From: Cyanobacteria bacterium HKST-UBA02
GTDB lineage: Bacteria; Cyanobacteriota; Vampirovibrionia; Obscuribacterales; Obscuribacteraceae
NCBI GenBank assembly: GCA_020431945.1
Contig: JAGQHH010000507.1
Coordinates: forward strand, 1-7,393
Reading direction: 5' to 3'
Length of the DNA stretch: 7,393 nucleotides
Shown here: positions 1-5,814 of the stretch, piece after piece
Layout: every line of letters begins with the position of its first letter
Position numbering within the stretch: position 1 is the first letter of the stretch
The notes under the pieces: model-generated
Told to the model about the DNA's origin: nothing
The model's database searches: none
The model's input: the letters and a program-made list of their open reading frames with translations, nothing else
Translations under genes and position numbers: made by a program

Positions 1-161
1 TCATCTCGAACGGCTCGGACAAGGCAGTCAGCATAAAGTGGCGTAATCCTTCTTTCTGTAATCTCTCCATTTTGCCCGCTCTTCTCGTCGGGCATCCCAT
101 AGCCGACGTGATGGCAATCTTCGGTTCGATCGATGTGATTCTTCCTGACGTGGACCGCTAG
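1..161 (+). CDS. nuoD: NADH-quinone oxidoreductase subunit D, C-terminal end (partial)
   Basis: This reading frame is open from the left edge (first full codon at 3) to a TAG at 159-161 and gives 52 residues. It ends in [12 protein letters not shown], preceded by [17 protein letters not shown] and ADVMAIF. That is the characteristic C-terminus of the 49-kDa subunit NuoD/NdhH, whose family ends in a pattern like GSID(V/F)(V/I)..(D/E)VDR. NuoD belongs to the peripheral arm on the cytoplasmic side and, with NuoB, forms the quinone-reduction site next to cluster N2; the visible part is only the tail of the fold. The stop is 15 bp before nuoH, so the two genes are almost certainly in one transcript. 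In the E. coli order, nuoE, nuoF and nuoG come between these genes; here they do not. The fragment is too short to tell whether NuoC and NuoD are fused. Confidence 0.9.
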   Translation, partial: ISNGSDKAVSIKWRNPSFCNLSILPALLVGHPIADVMAIFGSIDVILPDVDR

Positions 162-176
162 GGTGACGAAAAAAAG

Positions 177-1574
177 ATGACAAACTTACCAGAAATTCTG
201 AAACTAAGCCGGCTAGTGATGGTCTGGCTCACTCTCATATTCGTGCCTGTATGGGGCGCCTGCTGGCTCGTGGGGATTGCCCTTCCCTGGCTCCTGGTGG
301 AGCGGGTGCCGGCCATGCTCGGTGATGCGGTGGCTCCTCCCTGGGTGATGTTCGTCGCAGACCTCTGCCGTTTTCTCACCCCGGTCGTATCGATCATGGT
401 CTTCATTCCGATCAACGCCATGTTCATGGTTCTCTTCGAGCGTCGGGCCCTGGCTATCTTCACGGTCAGGAAAGGTCCGAACCGTACCCTGCTCGATGGT
501 CTCGCCCAGACTTTCGCCGATGCTCTCAAGCTTCTTTTCAAAGAAGACATCACCCCCCGGGGTGCCGACGCCGTTATGTTCACCCTGGCGCCGATTATCT
601 TTTTCGCTCCTTCAATTTTCGGTGCTCTGCCGCTTCTCGCTGCGGTCACCAATAACCACGCTCTATTCCAGATAGCCAACGTGCCCACCGGTATCTTCTA
701 TGTCCTGGCATCGGCGTCGGTACCTGTGGTAGCCCTGGTGATGGCGGGCTGGTCGAGCAATAACAAGTATTCGCTGGTCGGCGGTCTGAGAAGCGCCGCC
801 CAGGCAATCAGCTATGAGATCCCCCTGGTACTGTCGATAGTGACGGTCTGCCTGCTTGCCGGTACTCTGGACGTTGTGCAGATCGCCAATCAGCAGCACG
901 GTGGCTTCCTGAACTGGAATCTGTTTGGCGGCGGCGCTCTCACCGGGATCGACAAGTATCTGGCTGCTTTCCTCAGCGGCTCCAGCACCGAGGGCATTCT
1001 CGCTCAATACTATCCCCACGGTTTCTGGTCCGGGGCTGCAACGGTGGTGCTGGCAATCGCTACTTTCATTCTTTTCGGACTTTACCTGACCGGTGCCTGC
1101 GCCGAGATCAACCGTATCCCCTTCGATCTTCCTGAAGCTGAAAGCGAGCTGGTCAGCGGCTATAACACCGAGTACAGCGGCATCAAGTTCGCCATCTTCT
1201 TCCTGGCTGAATTCACCAACCTCTTCGTGGTAGCAAGTATCGCAACCGTTATGTTCCTGGGTGGCGGCGACAATATCATCCCCGCTTATCTCCTGGATAA
1301 CCCGCTCATGCACGAGCTATCTTCTCTTCTTGCGGGAGCATTCAGCTTCCTGATCAATCTGCAGATTGTCGATCCCACTACTTTCTGGGCAGCAGTCTGG
1401 GTGATTATCAAGGTCTACAGCATTGTTTTCTTCGCAATTCTCGTCAGGGGAACCCTTCCCCGGTTCCGGATCGACCAGCTCATGGATTTCGGCTGGAAGC
1501 GTCTCATTCCCCTGTCGCTCATTGCTTTCGTAGTGGTTGTTTTCGCCAGAGTCGCGGTGGTATGTCATGGCTAA
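177..1574 (+). CDS. nuoH: NADH-quinone oxidoreductase subunit H (enlarged)
   Basis: NuoH (ND1/NdhA) is the membrane subunit of complex I that forms the quinone chamber and couples quinone reduction to proton pumping. Clear family motifs are FERRALAIFTVRKGPNR (E88 to R103), FKEDITP (121-127), AGWSSNNKYSL (190-200), SYEIPL (212-217) and the acidic quinone-site loop EINRIPFDLPEAESEL (310-325) followed by GYNTEYSG (328-335). At 465 residues it is much longer than E. coli NuoH (about 325). The excess lies in three places: about 50 N-terminal residues with an extra hydrophobic segment (14-42), a longer loop at about 240-285 rich in Gly, and another insertion at about 362-400. The ATG at 177 has a GGGTGA-type Shine-Dalgarno at 161-166. 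The last 8 bp overlap nuoI, suggesting translational coupling. Family assignment is firm; the role of the extensions is unknown. Confidence 0.96.
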   Translation: MTNLPEILKLSRLVMVWLTLIFVPVWGACWLVGIALPWLLVERVPAMLGDAVAPPWVMFVADLCRFLTPVVSIMVFIPINAMFMVLFERRALAIFTVRKGPNRTLLDGLAQTFADALKLLFKEDITPRGADAVMFTLAPIIFFAPSIFGALPLLAAVTNNHALFQIANVPTGIFYVLASASVPVVALVMAGWSSNNKYSLVGGLRSAAQAISYEIPLVLSIVTVCLLAGTLDVVQIANQQHGGFLNWNLFGGGALTGIDKYLAAFLSGSSTEGILAQYYPHGFWSGAATVVLAIATFILFGLYLTGACAEINRIPFDLPEAESELVSGYNTEYSGIKFAIFFLAEFTNLFVVASIATVMFLGGGDNIIPAYLLDNPLMHELSSLLAGAFSFLINLQIVDPTTFWAAVWVIIKVYSIVFFAILVRGTLPRFRIDQLMDFGWKRLIPLSLIAFVVVVFARVAVVCHG

Positions 1575-2340
1575 TCTCATAGAAAGAGCGGTTGATAGTT
1601 TCAAGAGGATCGGCGACGGTCTCATGACCGTGTTCGGGCACTCCTTCAAGGAGCCGACGACCCAGGAATTCCCCGAGGCGGTACCTCATCTTCCCCCGCA
1701 TTTTCGCGGGCGCCTCGCCCTCACCGTCAACCCCGAGTCCGGCGATCATCTCTGTATCTCCTGCCGACAGTGCGAGCGAGTCTGCCCGGACAAATGTATC
1801 GAGATCACCGCTCATAAGAGCCCCGAGACCAATAAGCTCGAGCTCATCGACTTCAAGATCGACCACGGGCTCTACATGTTGTGCGGCTTATGTACCGAAG
1901 TCTGCCCCACAAATTGCATCATCAATACCAATGACTTCGAGATGAGCGATTACAGTCGCGAATCACTGATTTACGATCTGAAGCGTCTCACTCTCACCAA
2001 GGAAGAGTCGGGCTTCTATTTCGAAGCCAAAGAAATTCCTCTGCCCAAGCCCAAGCCAGCAAAACCGGCAGCTCCTGCCGGAGCCAAAGCCGCGCCTGCC
2101 GGCGCCAAGGCCGCTCCTGCCGGCGCTAAAGCGGCTCCGGAAGGTGCCAAGGCGGCTCCGCCAGAAACCAAAGCTGAAGCGAAAGCCGAGCCCAAGGCCG
2201 AAGCCAAGCCTGAAGCCAAAGAAGAAAAGCCGGCCGCTGCCAAAGGCGAGACCGAGAAAGAAGAAAGCAAACCCGAAGCTAAAAAAGAAGAAGGTAAGCC
2301 GGAAGCCGACTCGGACGCTGAAAAAGACAAGAAAGAGTAG
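1567..2340 (+). CDS. nuoI: NADH-quinone oxidoreductase subunit I, 2x[4Fe-4S] ferredoxin-like, with repeat tail
   Basis: NuoI (TYKY/NdhI) carries clusters N6a and N6b, which pass electrons along the peripheral arm to cluster N2. From the ATG at 1567 the protein is 257 residues; an upstream in-frame TTG at 1537 would overlap nuoH by 38 bp and lacks support. Residues 40-57 contain the family stretch EFPEAVPHLPPHFRGRLAL. The first cluster motif, CISCRQCERVCP, is complete (C63, C66, C69, C73). The second reads YMLCGLCTEVCP: C106, C109 and C113 are present but the first ligand position is Tyr103 (codon TAC at 1873-1875). The ferredoxin core ends near residue 158. A tail of about 99 residues follows, built of Ala, Lys, Pro, Glu and Gly, starting with heptads like APAGAKA and turning into KAEAKPEAK-type charged sequence. 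The tail looks disordered and is absent from E. coli NuoI (about 180 residues). GGTGG about 10 nt upstream may serve as ribosome binding site. Confidence 0.94.
   Translation: MANLIERAVDSFKRIGDGLMTVFGHSFKEPTTQEFPEAVPHLPPHFRGRLALTVNPESGDHLCISCRQCERVCPDKCIEITAHKSPETNKLELIDFKIDHGLYMLCGLCTEVCPTNCIINTNDFEMSDYSRESLIYDLKRLTLTKEESGFYFEAKEIPLPKPKPAKPAAPAGAKAAPAGAKAAPAGAKAAPEGAKAAPPETKAEAKAEPKAEAKPEAKEEKPAAAKGETEKEESKPEAKKEEGKPEADSDAEKDKKE
2071..2175 (+). repeat. 21-bp tandem repeat inside nuoI
   Basis: Five consecutive 21-bp units lie at 2071-2091, 2092-2112, 2113-2133, 2134-2154 and 2155-2175. Units 1-3 encode the same heptad, APAGAKA. Unit 4 reads APEGAKA and unit 5 reads APPETKA. The third-position differences among units 1-3 (gcc/gcg, gga/ggc, aaa/aag) show that the protein sequence is kept while the DNA drifts. 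The unit length keeps frame, so copy-number change by slippage would lengthen or shorten the NuoI tail without frameshift. Confidence 0.85.
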
Positions 2341-2348
2341 GTGCGCAA

Positions 2349-2954
2349 ATGAACATTCTCAACGTACAGGATCTGGTCACCTACCAAGCAACCGAGACAG
2401 TTGCCTTTTATGCAGTCGCCATAGTGGCTATCTGTCTTTCTCTGGGTGTCATTGCCGACCGCAACGTGATTCGGGCAGGTTTCGTGCTCATCGGTGTATT
2501 CGGTGGTATATCTCTGCTTTTCCTGCTGCTGCAAGCTCAGTTCCTGGCGCTTGCCCAGATCATGATCTATGCGGTGGGTATCACCCTGGTGGTGGTTATC
2601 GCTCTGATGCTCACCAATCCCAGGCTGGAAAAGGAAGCGGAAGTGGAAGAGTCCGCCGGGGAGAAAGCGCCTCTTTTCGCCATCGTCGACGGGATCAAGG
2701 GAGCCTTTCCGGCGGTGGTCGGCTGGATAAGCTTTTTCACCCTTTATCTGGCGGTTCGCTCGGAAGGCTGGAATGTCACCGATGAACCTGTCAGCCCCGA
2801 TAATCTCAAGGTTCTGGGCGAGTCCCTGACCACCAGTTATTCATTGCCCTTCGAATTCGCCTCGGTGCTTCTCCTGGCTGCCCTGATCGGCGCCATCATG
2901 CTCGCCAAAGCCGAGCGCAAGAGCACCGGCAGCGAAATCGAAACCGTAGACTGA
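2349..2954 (+). CDS. nuoJ: NADH-quinone oxidoreductase subunit J
   Basis: NuoJ (ND6/NdhG) is a membrane subunit linking the quinone end of complex I to the antiporter-like subunits; its third helix is known from structures to switch conformation around a pi-bulge. The protein has 201 residues and five hydrophobic segments at about 18-36, 42-62, 68-88, 113-136 and 168-187, matching the family topology. Diagnostic stretches are ADRNVIRAGFVLI (36-48), FLALAQIMIYAVGITLVVVIALML (helix 3) and LPFEFASVLLLAALIGAIMLAK near the C-terminus. In helix 3 the common family pattern YVGA reads YAVG (Y74, G77), so the glycine is one position later than usual. A soluble loop at 90-110 is rich in Glu and Lys. 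The ATG at 2349 lies 8 bp after the nuoI stop, with AGGTG at 2339-2343 overlapping that stop as a probable ribosome binding site. Confidence 0.94.
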   Translation: MNILNVQDLVTYQATETVAFYAVAIVAICLSLGVIADRNVIRAGFVLIGVFGGISLLFLLLQAQFLALAQIMIYAVGITLVVVIALMLTNPRLEKEAEVEESAGEKAPLFAIVDGIKGAFPAVVGWISFFTLYLAVRSEGWNVTDEPVSPDNLKVLGESLTTSYSLPFEFASVLLLAALIGAIMLAKAERKSTGSEIETVD

Positions 2955-2961
2955 GACTACC

Positions 2962-2968
2962 AAGAGGA
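2962..2968 (+). promoter_or_regulatory. Ribosome binding site deciding the nuoK start
   Basis: The sequence AAGAGGA, followed by a 7-nt spacer, precedes the GTG at 2976. The next in-frame ATG, at 3009, has no purine-rich Shine-Dalgarno sequence ahead of it. This favours the longer NuoK with its extended N-terminus. Confidence 0.7.
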
Positions 2969-2975
2969 TAGACAA

Positions 2976-3557
2976 GTGCAATCTGAGCTGAGCGAATCCA
3001 AACCGGCAATGACGAAGTTCGTATGGACATTCGTTTATGCCTGCTTAGTGGTCATATGTGTTTTCTTCCTTCTCGGGCAGAGCACCAATGCCGATGGCAG
3101 CCAGTCGATCATGAAAGGCGATCTCGATGCCATGATGTTTTTCGGGATTACCGCAGCCGGCCTCATTTTCCACTATGTATTCGGCGCCTCGGCCCTGGGC
3201 TGTCTGGCGGTGGGCTCGGTGGGCTCTTTCGTGCTTCTCACCATCGGGCAGGAGCCCCTGGTTCGCTATCTTACGCTCAGCGCCCTGCTCTTCGCCATCG
3301 GCATGTATGGCATGGTCCGCTCCCGTAATGCAGTGCGTGTGCTGATGTCCATCGAGCTCATGCTCAATGCGGTCAATCTCAACCTCATCGCTTTCGCCCG
3401 CTATATCGATCCCGGTGCCGTGAAGGGACAGCTCTTCGCCATCTTCATTCTCACCGTTGCGGCTGCCGAAGCAGCAGTCGGGCTTGCCATCGTCCTCTCG
3501 GTCTATCGCACGACCCAGACCGTGGACATGAACAAATTCAATCTATTGCGCTGGTAG
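2976..3557 (+). CDS. nuoK: NADH-quinone oxidoreductase subunit K with N-terminal membrane extension
   Basis: NuoK (ND4L/NdhE) is a small three-helix subunit with two buried glutamates in the proton path. Canonical NuoK occupies about residues 95-193: helices at 97-115, 121-142 and 152-176, with RSRNAVRVLMSIELMLNAVNL holding E127 and AAAEAAVGLAIVL holding E165. These correspond to E. coli Glu36 and Glu72, with 38 instead of 36 residues between them. The family is normally about 100 residues, but this protein has 193. The extra 94 or so N-terminal residues contain hydrophobic segments at about 15-34, 51-70 and 73-91, joined by a polar loop (35-50). The GTG start is backed by a good ribosome binding site; starting at the ATG at 3009 would remove only 11 residues and keep all three segments. 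I do not recognise the extension. The gene is 21 bp after nuoJ, and no nuoL follows: the next gene is convergent, 16 bp away. Confidence 0.92.
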   Translation: MQSELSESKPAMTKFVWTFVYACLVVICVFFLLGQSTNADGSQSIMKGDLDAMMFFGITAAGLIFHYVFGASALGCLAVGSVGSFVLLTIGQEPLVRYLTLSALLFAIGMYGMVRSRNAVRVLMSIELMLNAVNLNLIAFARYIDPGAVKGQLFAIFILTVAAAEAAVGLAIVLSVYRTTQTVDMNKFNLLRW

Positions 3558-3573
3558 TTAGATTCGGTTCGGG

Positions 3574-5022
3574 TCAGGAAAGCGCTTGCTTGAGAAAACC
3601 CAGGGCCCAGTCATGTAGCTGGTTCCAGCCGATGATATGACGCATCGATGTCATCCGGCGGCGTTTCTCCTCGACTCCCATGGAAAAGGAAGCCGTCACC
3701 GCCCGGGCAAATTCAGAGGGTGAGCGTGGGTCGACTATGATCGCTCCCTGGGAGAGCTCTGCCGAGCAGCCGGCATTCTCGCTCAGGATGAGGACGCCCT
3801 GCTCGTCCTGGCGGCAGGCGACATATTCCTTGGCTATGAGATTGAGCCCGTCCCGAAGGCTATTGACCGTCATCACGTCGGCGGCCTGGTACCAGGCTGC
3901 CAGCTCTTTCTGGCTGAGCTCTTCGTCGATATGGACAACCGGCTTCCAGCCATCCAGGGAAAAGCGCTCGTTGATCTCGTCGATCTTGCCTTTGACCTGT
4001 TCGGCATAACGTCGGTAGTCGTCTTCATCGGATCGGGGTTTCTGAGAGATCTGCACATAGTGGAATCTTCTTCTCAGGTCCGGGGTGAGGGTGAGCAGAT
4101 ACTCGATGCCGTAGAGTTTTTCCAGGACTCCTTTGGTGTAGTCCAGACGATCGACTCCCAGGACGATCTGGTTGGCCAGACGGTGTTTAACTGCCAGGAC
4201 CTCGGCAATGGGTCTTACCTGGGAAGCGAGGTGGCGCCAGCGATCGACATCGATTCCCAGGGGCATGACCGCCACCCGGGTGAAATAGTTTTTGTAGCGG
4301 ATCTCCATGGCCATCGGGTCTACTCTGGCATCTTTGAAGAGTAGCTCCACGGTGGCCAGAAAATTGTGGGCATACTCGGCGGTGTGGAAGCCCAGGAGCT
4401 TGTTGGCCAGAAGCGCTTCGATGAATTCGGCGGCCACCGGCGAGGAGGCGATGTTCTCCGGTCTCGGCCAGGGCACATGCCAGAACTGGCAGACCAGGGT
4501 GCCTCTCTCGGTCGCGATCAGCGGTGCGCAGAGGGCGAGCTGGAAATCATGGAGCCAGGAGAGGGACGGAAAGCTGCCCTCCGAAATGACCTGGCTTTCG
4601 GACGCGACTCTCTGACAGACATCTCGGAATTTGCGCCAGTCTTCCTGATCGAAAACCGCCAGCTCCGGCATGCCATGCAGCAGGGGCCACAGATAGCGAG
4701 AGGAGAAGCGCTCGTGTCCTTCGAGTAGCGCTGCGGGAATCCTGGCATTGTGATATTCGAAACCGCTCTCGGTCGGAGAGAAGTCCAGATAATGGTCACT
4801 ACAGGTGGTGGCGGATTTGTCGCTTGCCCTGTTCACCGACAACCAGTGGACTTTCGTGCCGATCCTGTGGGCCAGGGGAGCCAGGCTCGAGGCCACTCCG
4901 CCGCTGTCCCCGTGACCGCTGTAAGAGACCACTTTCAGGGTGGGAAGGTGGATCTCCTCGTCAAGGGCGGGCGCGCAGGTGGACGGCGGCGCATATACTG
5001 ATGGAGGGAATAGAGTTTGCAT
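3574..5022 (-). CDS. otsA: GT20 glycosyltransferase, trehalose-6-phosphate synthase type
   Basis: This is a family GT20 retaining glycosyltransferase. OtsA joins glucose from UDP-glucose to glucose-6-phosphate to give trehalose-6-phosphate, a step in making the cytoplasmic compatible solute trehalose. The 482 residues match a single-domain synthase; there is no fused phosphatase (OtsB) domain and no otsB in view. Motifs in order are VVSYSGHGDSGGVASSL (31-47), YLWPLLHGMPE (110-120), SWLHDFQL (155-162, D159), FWHVPWPRPE (180-189, H182), LLGFHTAEYAHNFL (209-222), VMPLGIDVDRW (252-262), GVDRLDYTKG (289-298, R292 and K297), R330 and SLRDGLNLIAKEYVA (388-402, D391 and E399). The nucleotide-sugar side therefore looks complete. 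On the acceptor side, the usual VVSNR-type start is replaced by VVSYSGHGDSGG, and the position of E. coli Tyr76 appears to be Gly/His. A different acceptor, for example glycerol-phosphate as in glucosylglycerol-phosphate synthases, cannot be excluded. ATG at 5022 is the only clear start; the Shine-Dalgarno is weak. Confidence 0.88.
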   Translation of the reverse strand: MQTLFPPSVYAPPSTCAPALDEEIHLPTLKVVSYSGHGDSGGVASSLAPLAHRIGTKVHWLSVNRASDKSATTCSDHYLDFSPTESGFEYHNARIPAALLEGHERFSSRYLWPLLHGMPELAVFDQEDWRKFRDVCQRVASESQVISEGSFPSLSWLHDFQLALCAPLIATERGTLVCQFWHVPWPRPENIASSPVAAEFIEALLANKLLGFHTAEYAHNFLATVELLFKDARVDPMAMEIRYKNYFTRVAVMPLGIDVDRWRHLASQVRPIAEVLAVKHRLANQIVLGVDRLDYTKGVLEKLYGIEYLLTLTPDLRRRFHYVQISQKPRSDEDDYRRYAEQVKGKIDEINERFSLDGWKPVVHIDEELSQKELAAWYQAADVMTVNSLRDGLNLIAKEYVACRQDEQGVLILSENAGCSAELSQGAIIVDPRSPSEFARAVTASFSMGVEEKRRRMTSMRHIIGWNQLHDWALGFLKQALS

Positions 5023-5025
5023 TTG

Positions 5026-5038
5026 TCGAGAATCTCGA
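5026..5038. promoter_or_regulatory. 13-bp perfect palindrome just upstream of otsA
   Basis: TCGAGA-A-TCTCGA is a perfect inverted repeat with a single central base, ending 4 bp before the otsA ATG. It covers where the ribosome binding site would be, so it could be a repressor operator or a small hairpin affecting translation. It could also be chance, as only one copy is seen. Confidence 0.3.
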
Positions 5039-5131
5039 GTCTTGTTTTGCGAATATGCAGAAACTGTAGCTATCGGGCCGTAATCTCAGCCGACATCTTC
5101 GATGATGGTTTTTTATATACGATTATCAAAA

Positions 5132-5160
5132 AATGTAATGTATATCCGTCGAGTAATCAA
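5132..5160 (-). promoter_or_regulatory. Possible sigma-70-type promoter for otsA
   Basis: On the minus strand TTGATT (5160-5155) lies 17 nt before TACATT (5137-5132). Each matches four of six bases of the -35 and -10 consensus. This would place the transcript start near 5125 and leave a leader of about 100 nt. The AT-rich setting between two genes supports a promoter here, but other pairings, such as one using GATAAT at 5127-5122, are possible. Confidence 0.35.
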
Positions 5161-5172
5161 GCAATAAGACTA

Positions 5173-5184
5173 CTCATTAATGAG
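5173..5184. promoter_or_regulatory. 12-bp perfect palindrome upstream of the otsA promoter candidate
   Basis: CTCATTAATGAG is a perfect 12-bp palindrome located about 13 bp upstream of the candidate -35 element for otsA. Position and symmetry suit a dimeric transcription factor site, but there is no known regulator match that I can name. Confidence 0.3.
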
Positions 5185-5253
5185 AACTTAGGGTCCCCTG
5201 TCACAGGCTGGCGCCACGTCCTGAAAGCGGCTTCCCGACTGGGTTTTAAGGTC

Positions 5254-5814
5254 TCAGTCCAGGAGTCCGGGAAGAGCTTCGATCTCCAGCCGTCCGCTCT
5301 TCACATCTACAAGGGGAACGATTTCCTTGACGAAAGGGACAAGCACTTTTTTGTTACTGTCACTGAGGAGAATCTCCAGAAAATCACCGCGCTCTCCATA
5401 GACCTCGCAGACGGTTCCGATATGCTCTCCGCTGCTGGTGTAGGCTTTCAGCCCGATAAGATCGTCCACCCACCATTCGTCCGAATCCAGCGGCGCCAGG
5501 CAGGATGCCTGACAGTAGAGTCTGGCTCCTTTGAGCTTTTCGGCGGCGGTCCGGTCCGGATATCCGTCCAGGACCATAATGAGAATCCTCCTGTCCAGAG
5601 CGATCGCTGTCACTCCGACAAGCTGGCGCGGTTTTCCCGAAGTCTCGATCTCGACCTGCTCGATCGGTAACAGCAGGCTGGGGTTGTTTGTCCCGGGGCG
5701 GATCTTGATCTCGCCACGCAGACCACGGAATCCCACGACCTCGCCGATCAGGAAGTCGAAGGGCTCGCCCCCGGTGGTAGCATTAGTGGTGCGTTTTTTC
5801 TGTCCGCCGGTCAT
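5254..5814 (-). CDS. rimM: Ribosome maturation factor RimM
   Basis: RimM binds ribosomal protein S19 in the 30S head and assists late 16S rRNA processing and assembly in the cytoplasm. The 186 residues show both family domains. The N-terminal beta-barrel starts with FLIGEVVGFRGLRGEIKIRP (21-40), the usual vG.v.g.hGlrGe.kv pattern. The C-terminal PRC-barrel covers about 113-186, with WWVDDLIGLKAYTSSGEHIGTV, then GDFLEILL, VLVPFVKEIVPLVDV and the closing EIEALPGLLD. The length fits the family (about 170-190). The first 18 residues are polar and Thr/Gly-rich and probably lie outside the fold. The ATG at 5814 overlaps the ubiX stop as ATGA, so translation is likely coupled; no strong Shine-Dalgarno is seen. 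Common RimM neighbours (rpsP, trmD, rplS) are absent, at least on the downstream side. Confidence 0.94.
   Translation of the reverse strand: MTGGQKKRTTNATTGGEPFDFLIGEVVGFRGLRGEIKIRPGTNNPSLLLPIEQVEIETSGKPRQLVGVTAIALDRRILIMVLDGYPDRTAAEKLKGARLYCQASCLAPLDSDEWWVDDLIGLKAYTSSGEHIGTVCEVYGERGDFLEILLSDSNKKVLVPFVKEIVPLVDVKSGRLEIEALPGLLD

Larger units (their letters stand above)
5023..5253. other. AT-rich non-coding gap between rimM and otsA
   Basis: This is the only sizeable non-coding stretch in the window. Only very short ORFs of a few codons start within it on the minus strand, and the plus-strand frame crossing it is antisense to rimM. Its middle (about 5105-5185) is clearly richer in A and T than the surrounding genes. 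It holds two short palindromes and a possible promoter reading towards otsA, annotated separately. I see no convincing rho-independent terminator after rimM: a CCTGT-C-ACAGG inverted repeat near 5198-5208 has too small a loop and no following T tract on the transcribed strand. Confidence 0.6.

Noticed and set aside
158..688. Minus-strand ORF of 176 codons.
   Set aside because: It is antisense to the nuoH N-terminal region; composition is Arg/Ser/Thr-rich, as expected of a complement frame.
663..1313. Minus-strand ORF of 216 codons.
   Set aside because: It is antisense to the conserved core of nuoH, including the quinone-site loop, with no recognisable domain.
1537..1566. Alternative TTG start for nuoI, adding 10 residues.
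   Set aside because: It lies deep in nuoH, uses a rare start codon, and the ATG at 1567 begins right before the conserved N-terminal helix with an ordinary short overlap.
2144..2785. Plus-strand ORF of 213 codons, very Lys/Arg/Pro-rich, spanning the end of nuoI and most of nuoJ.
   Set aside because: It is a frame-shifted reading of the nuoI repeat tail and of nuoJ, whose own frames carry clear family motifs.
5198..5208. CCTGT-C-ACAGG inverted repeat as a rimM terminator.
   Set aside because: A one-base loop cannot form a normal hairpin, and no T tract follows in the direction of rimM transcription.
5017..5670. Plus-strand ORF of 217 codons crossing the rimM-otsA gap.
   Set aside because: Most of it is antisense to rimM, which has both of its family domains on the other strand. 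No motif is seen in the part over the gap.
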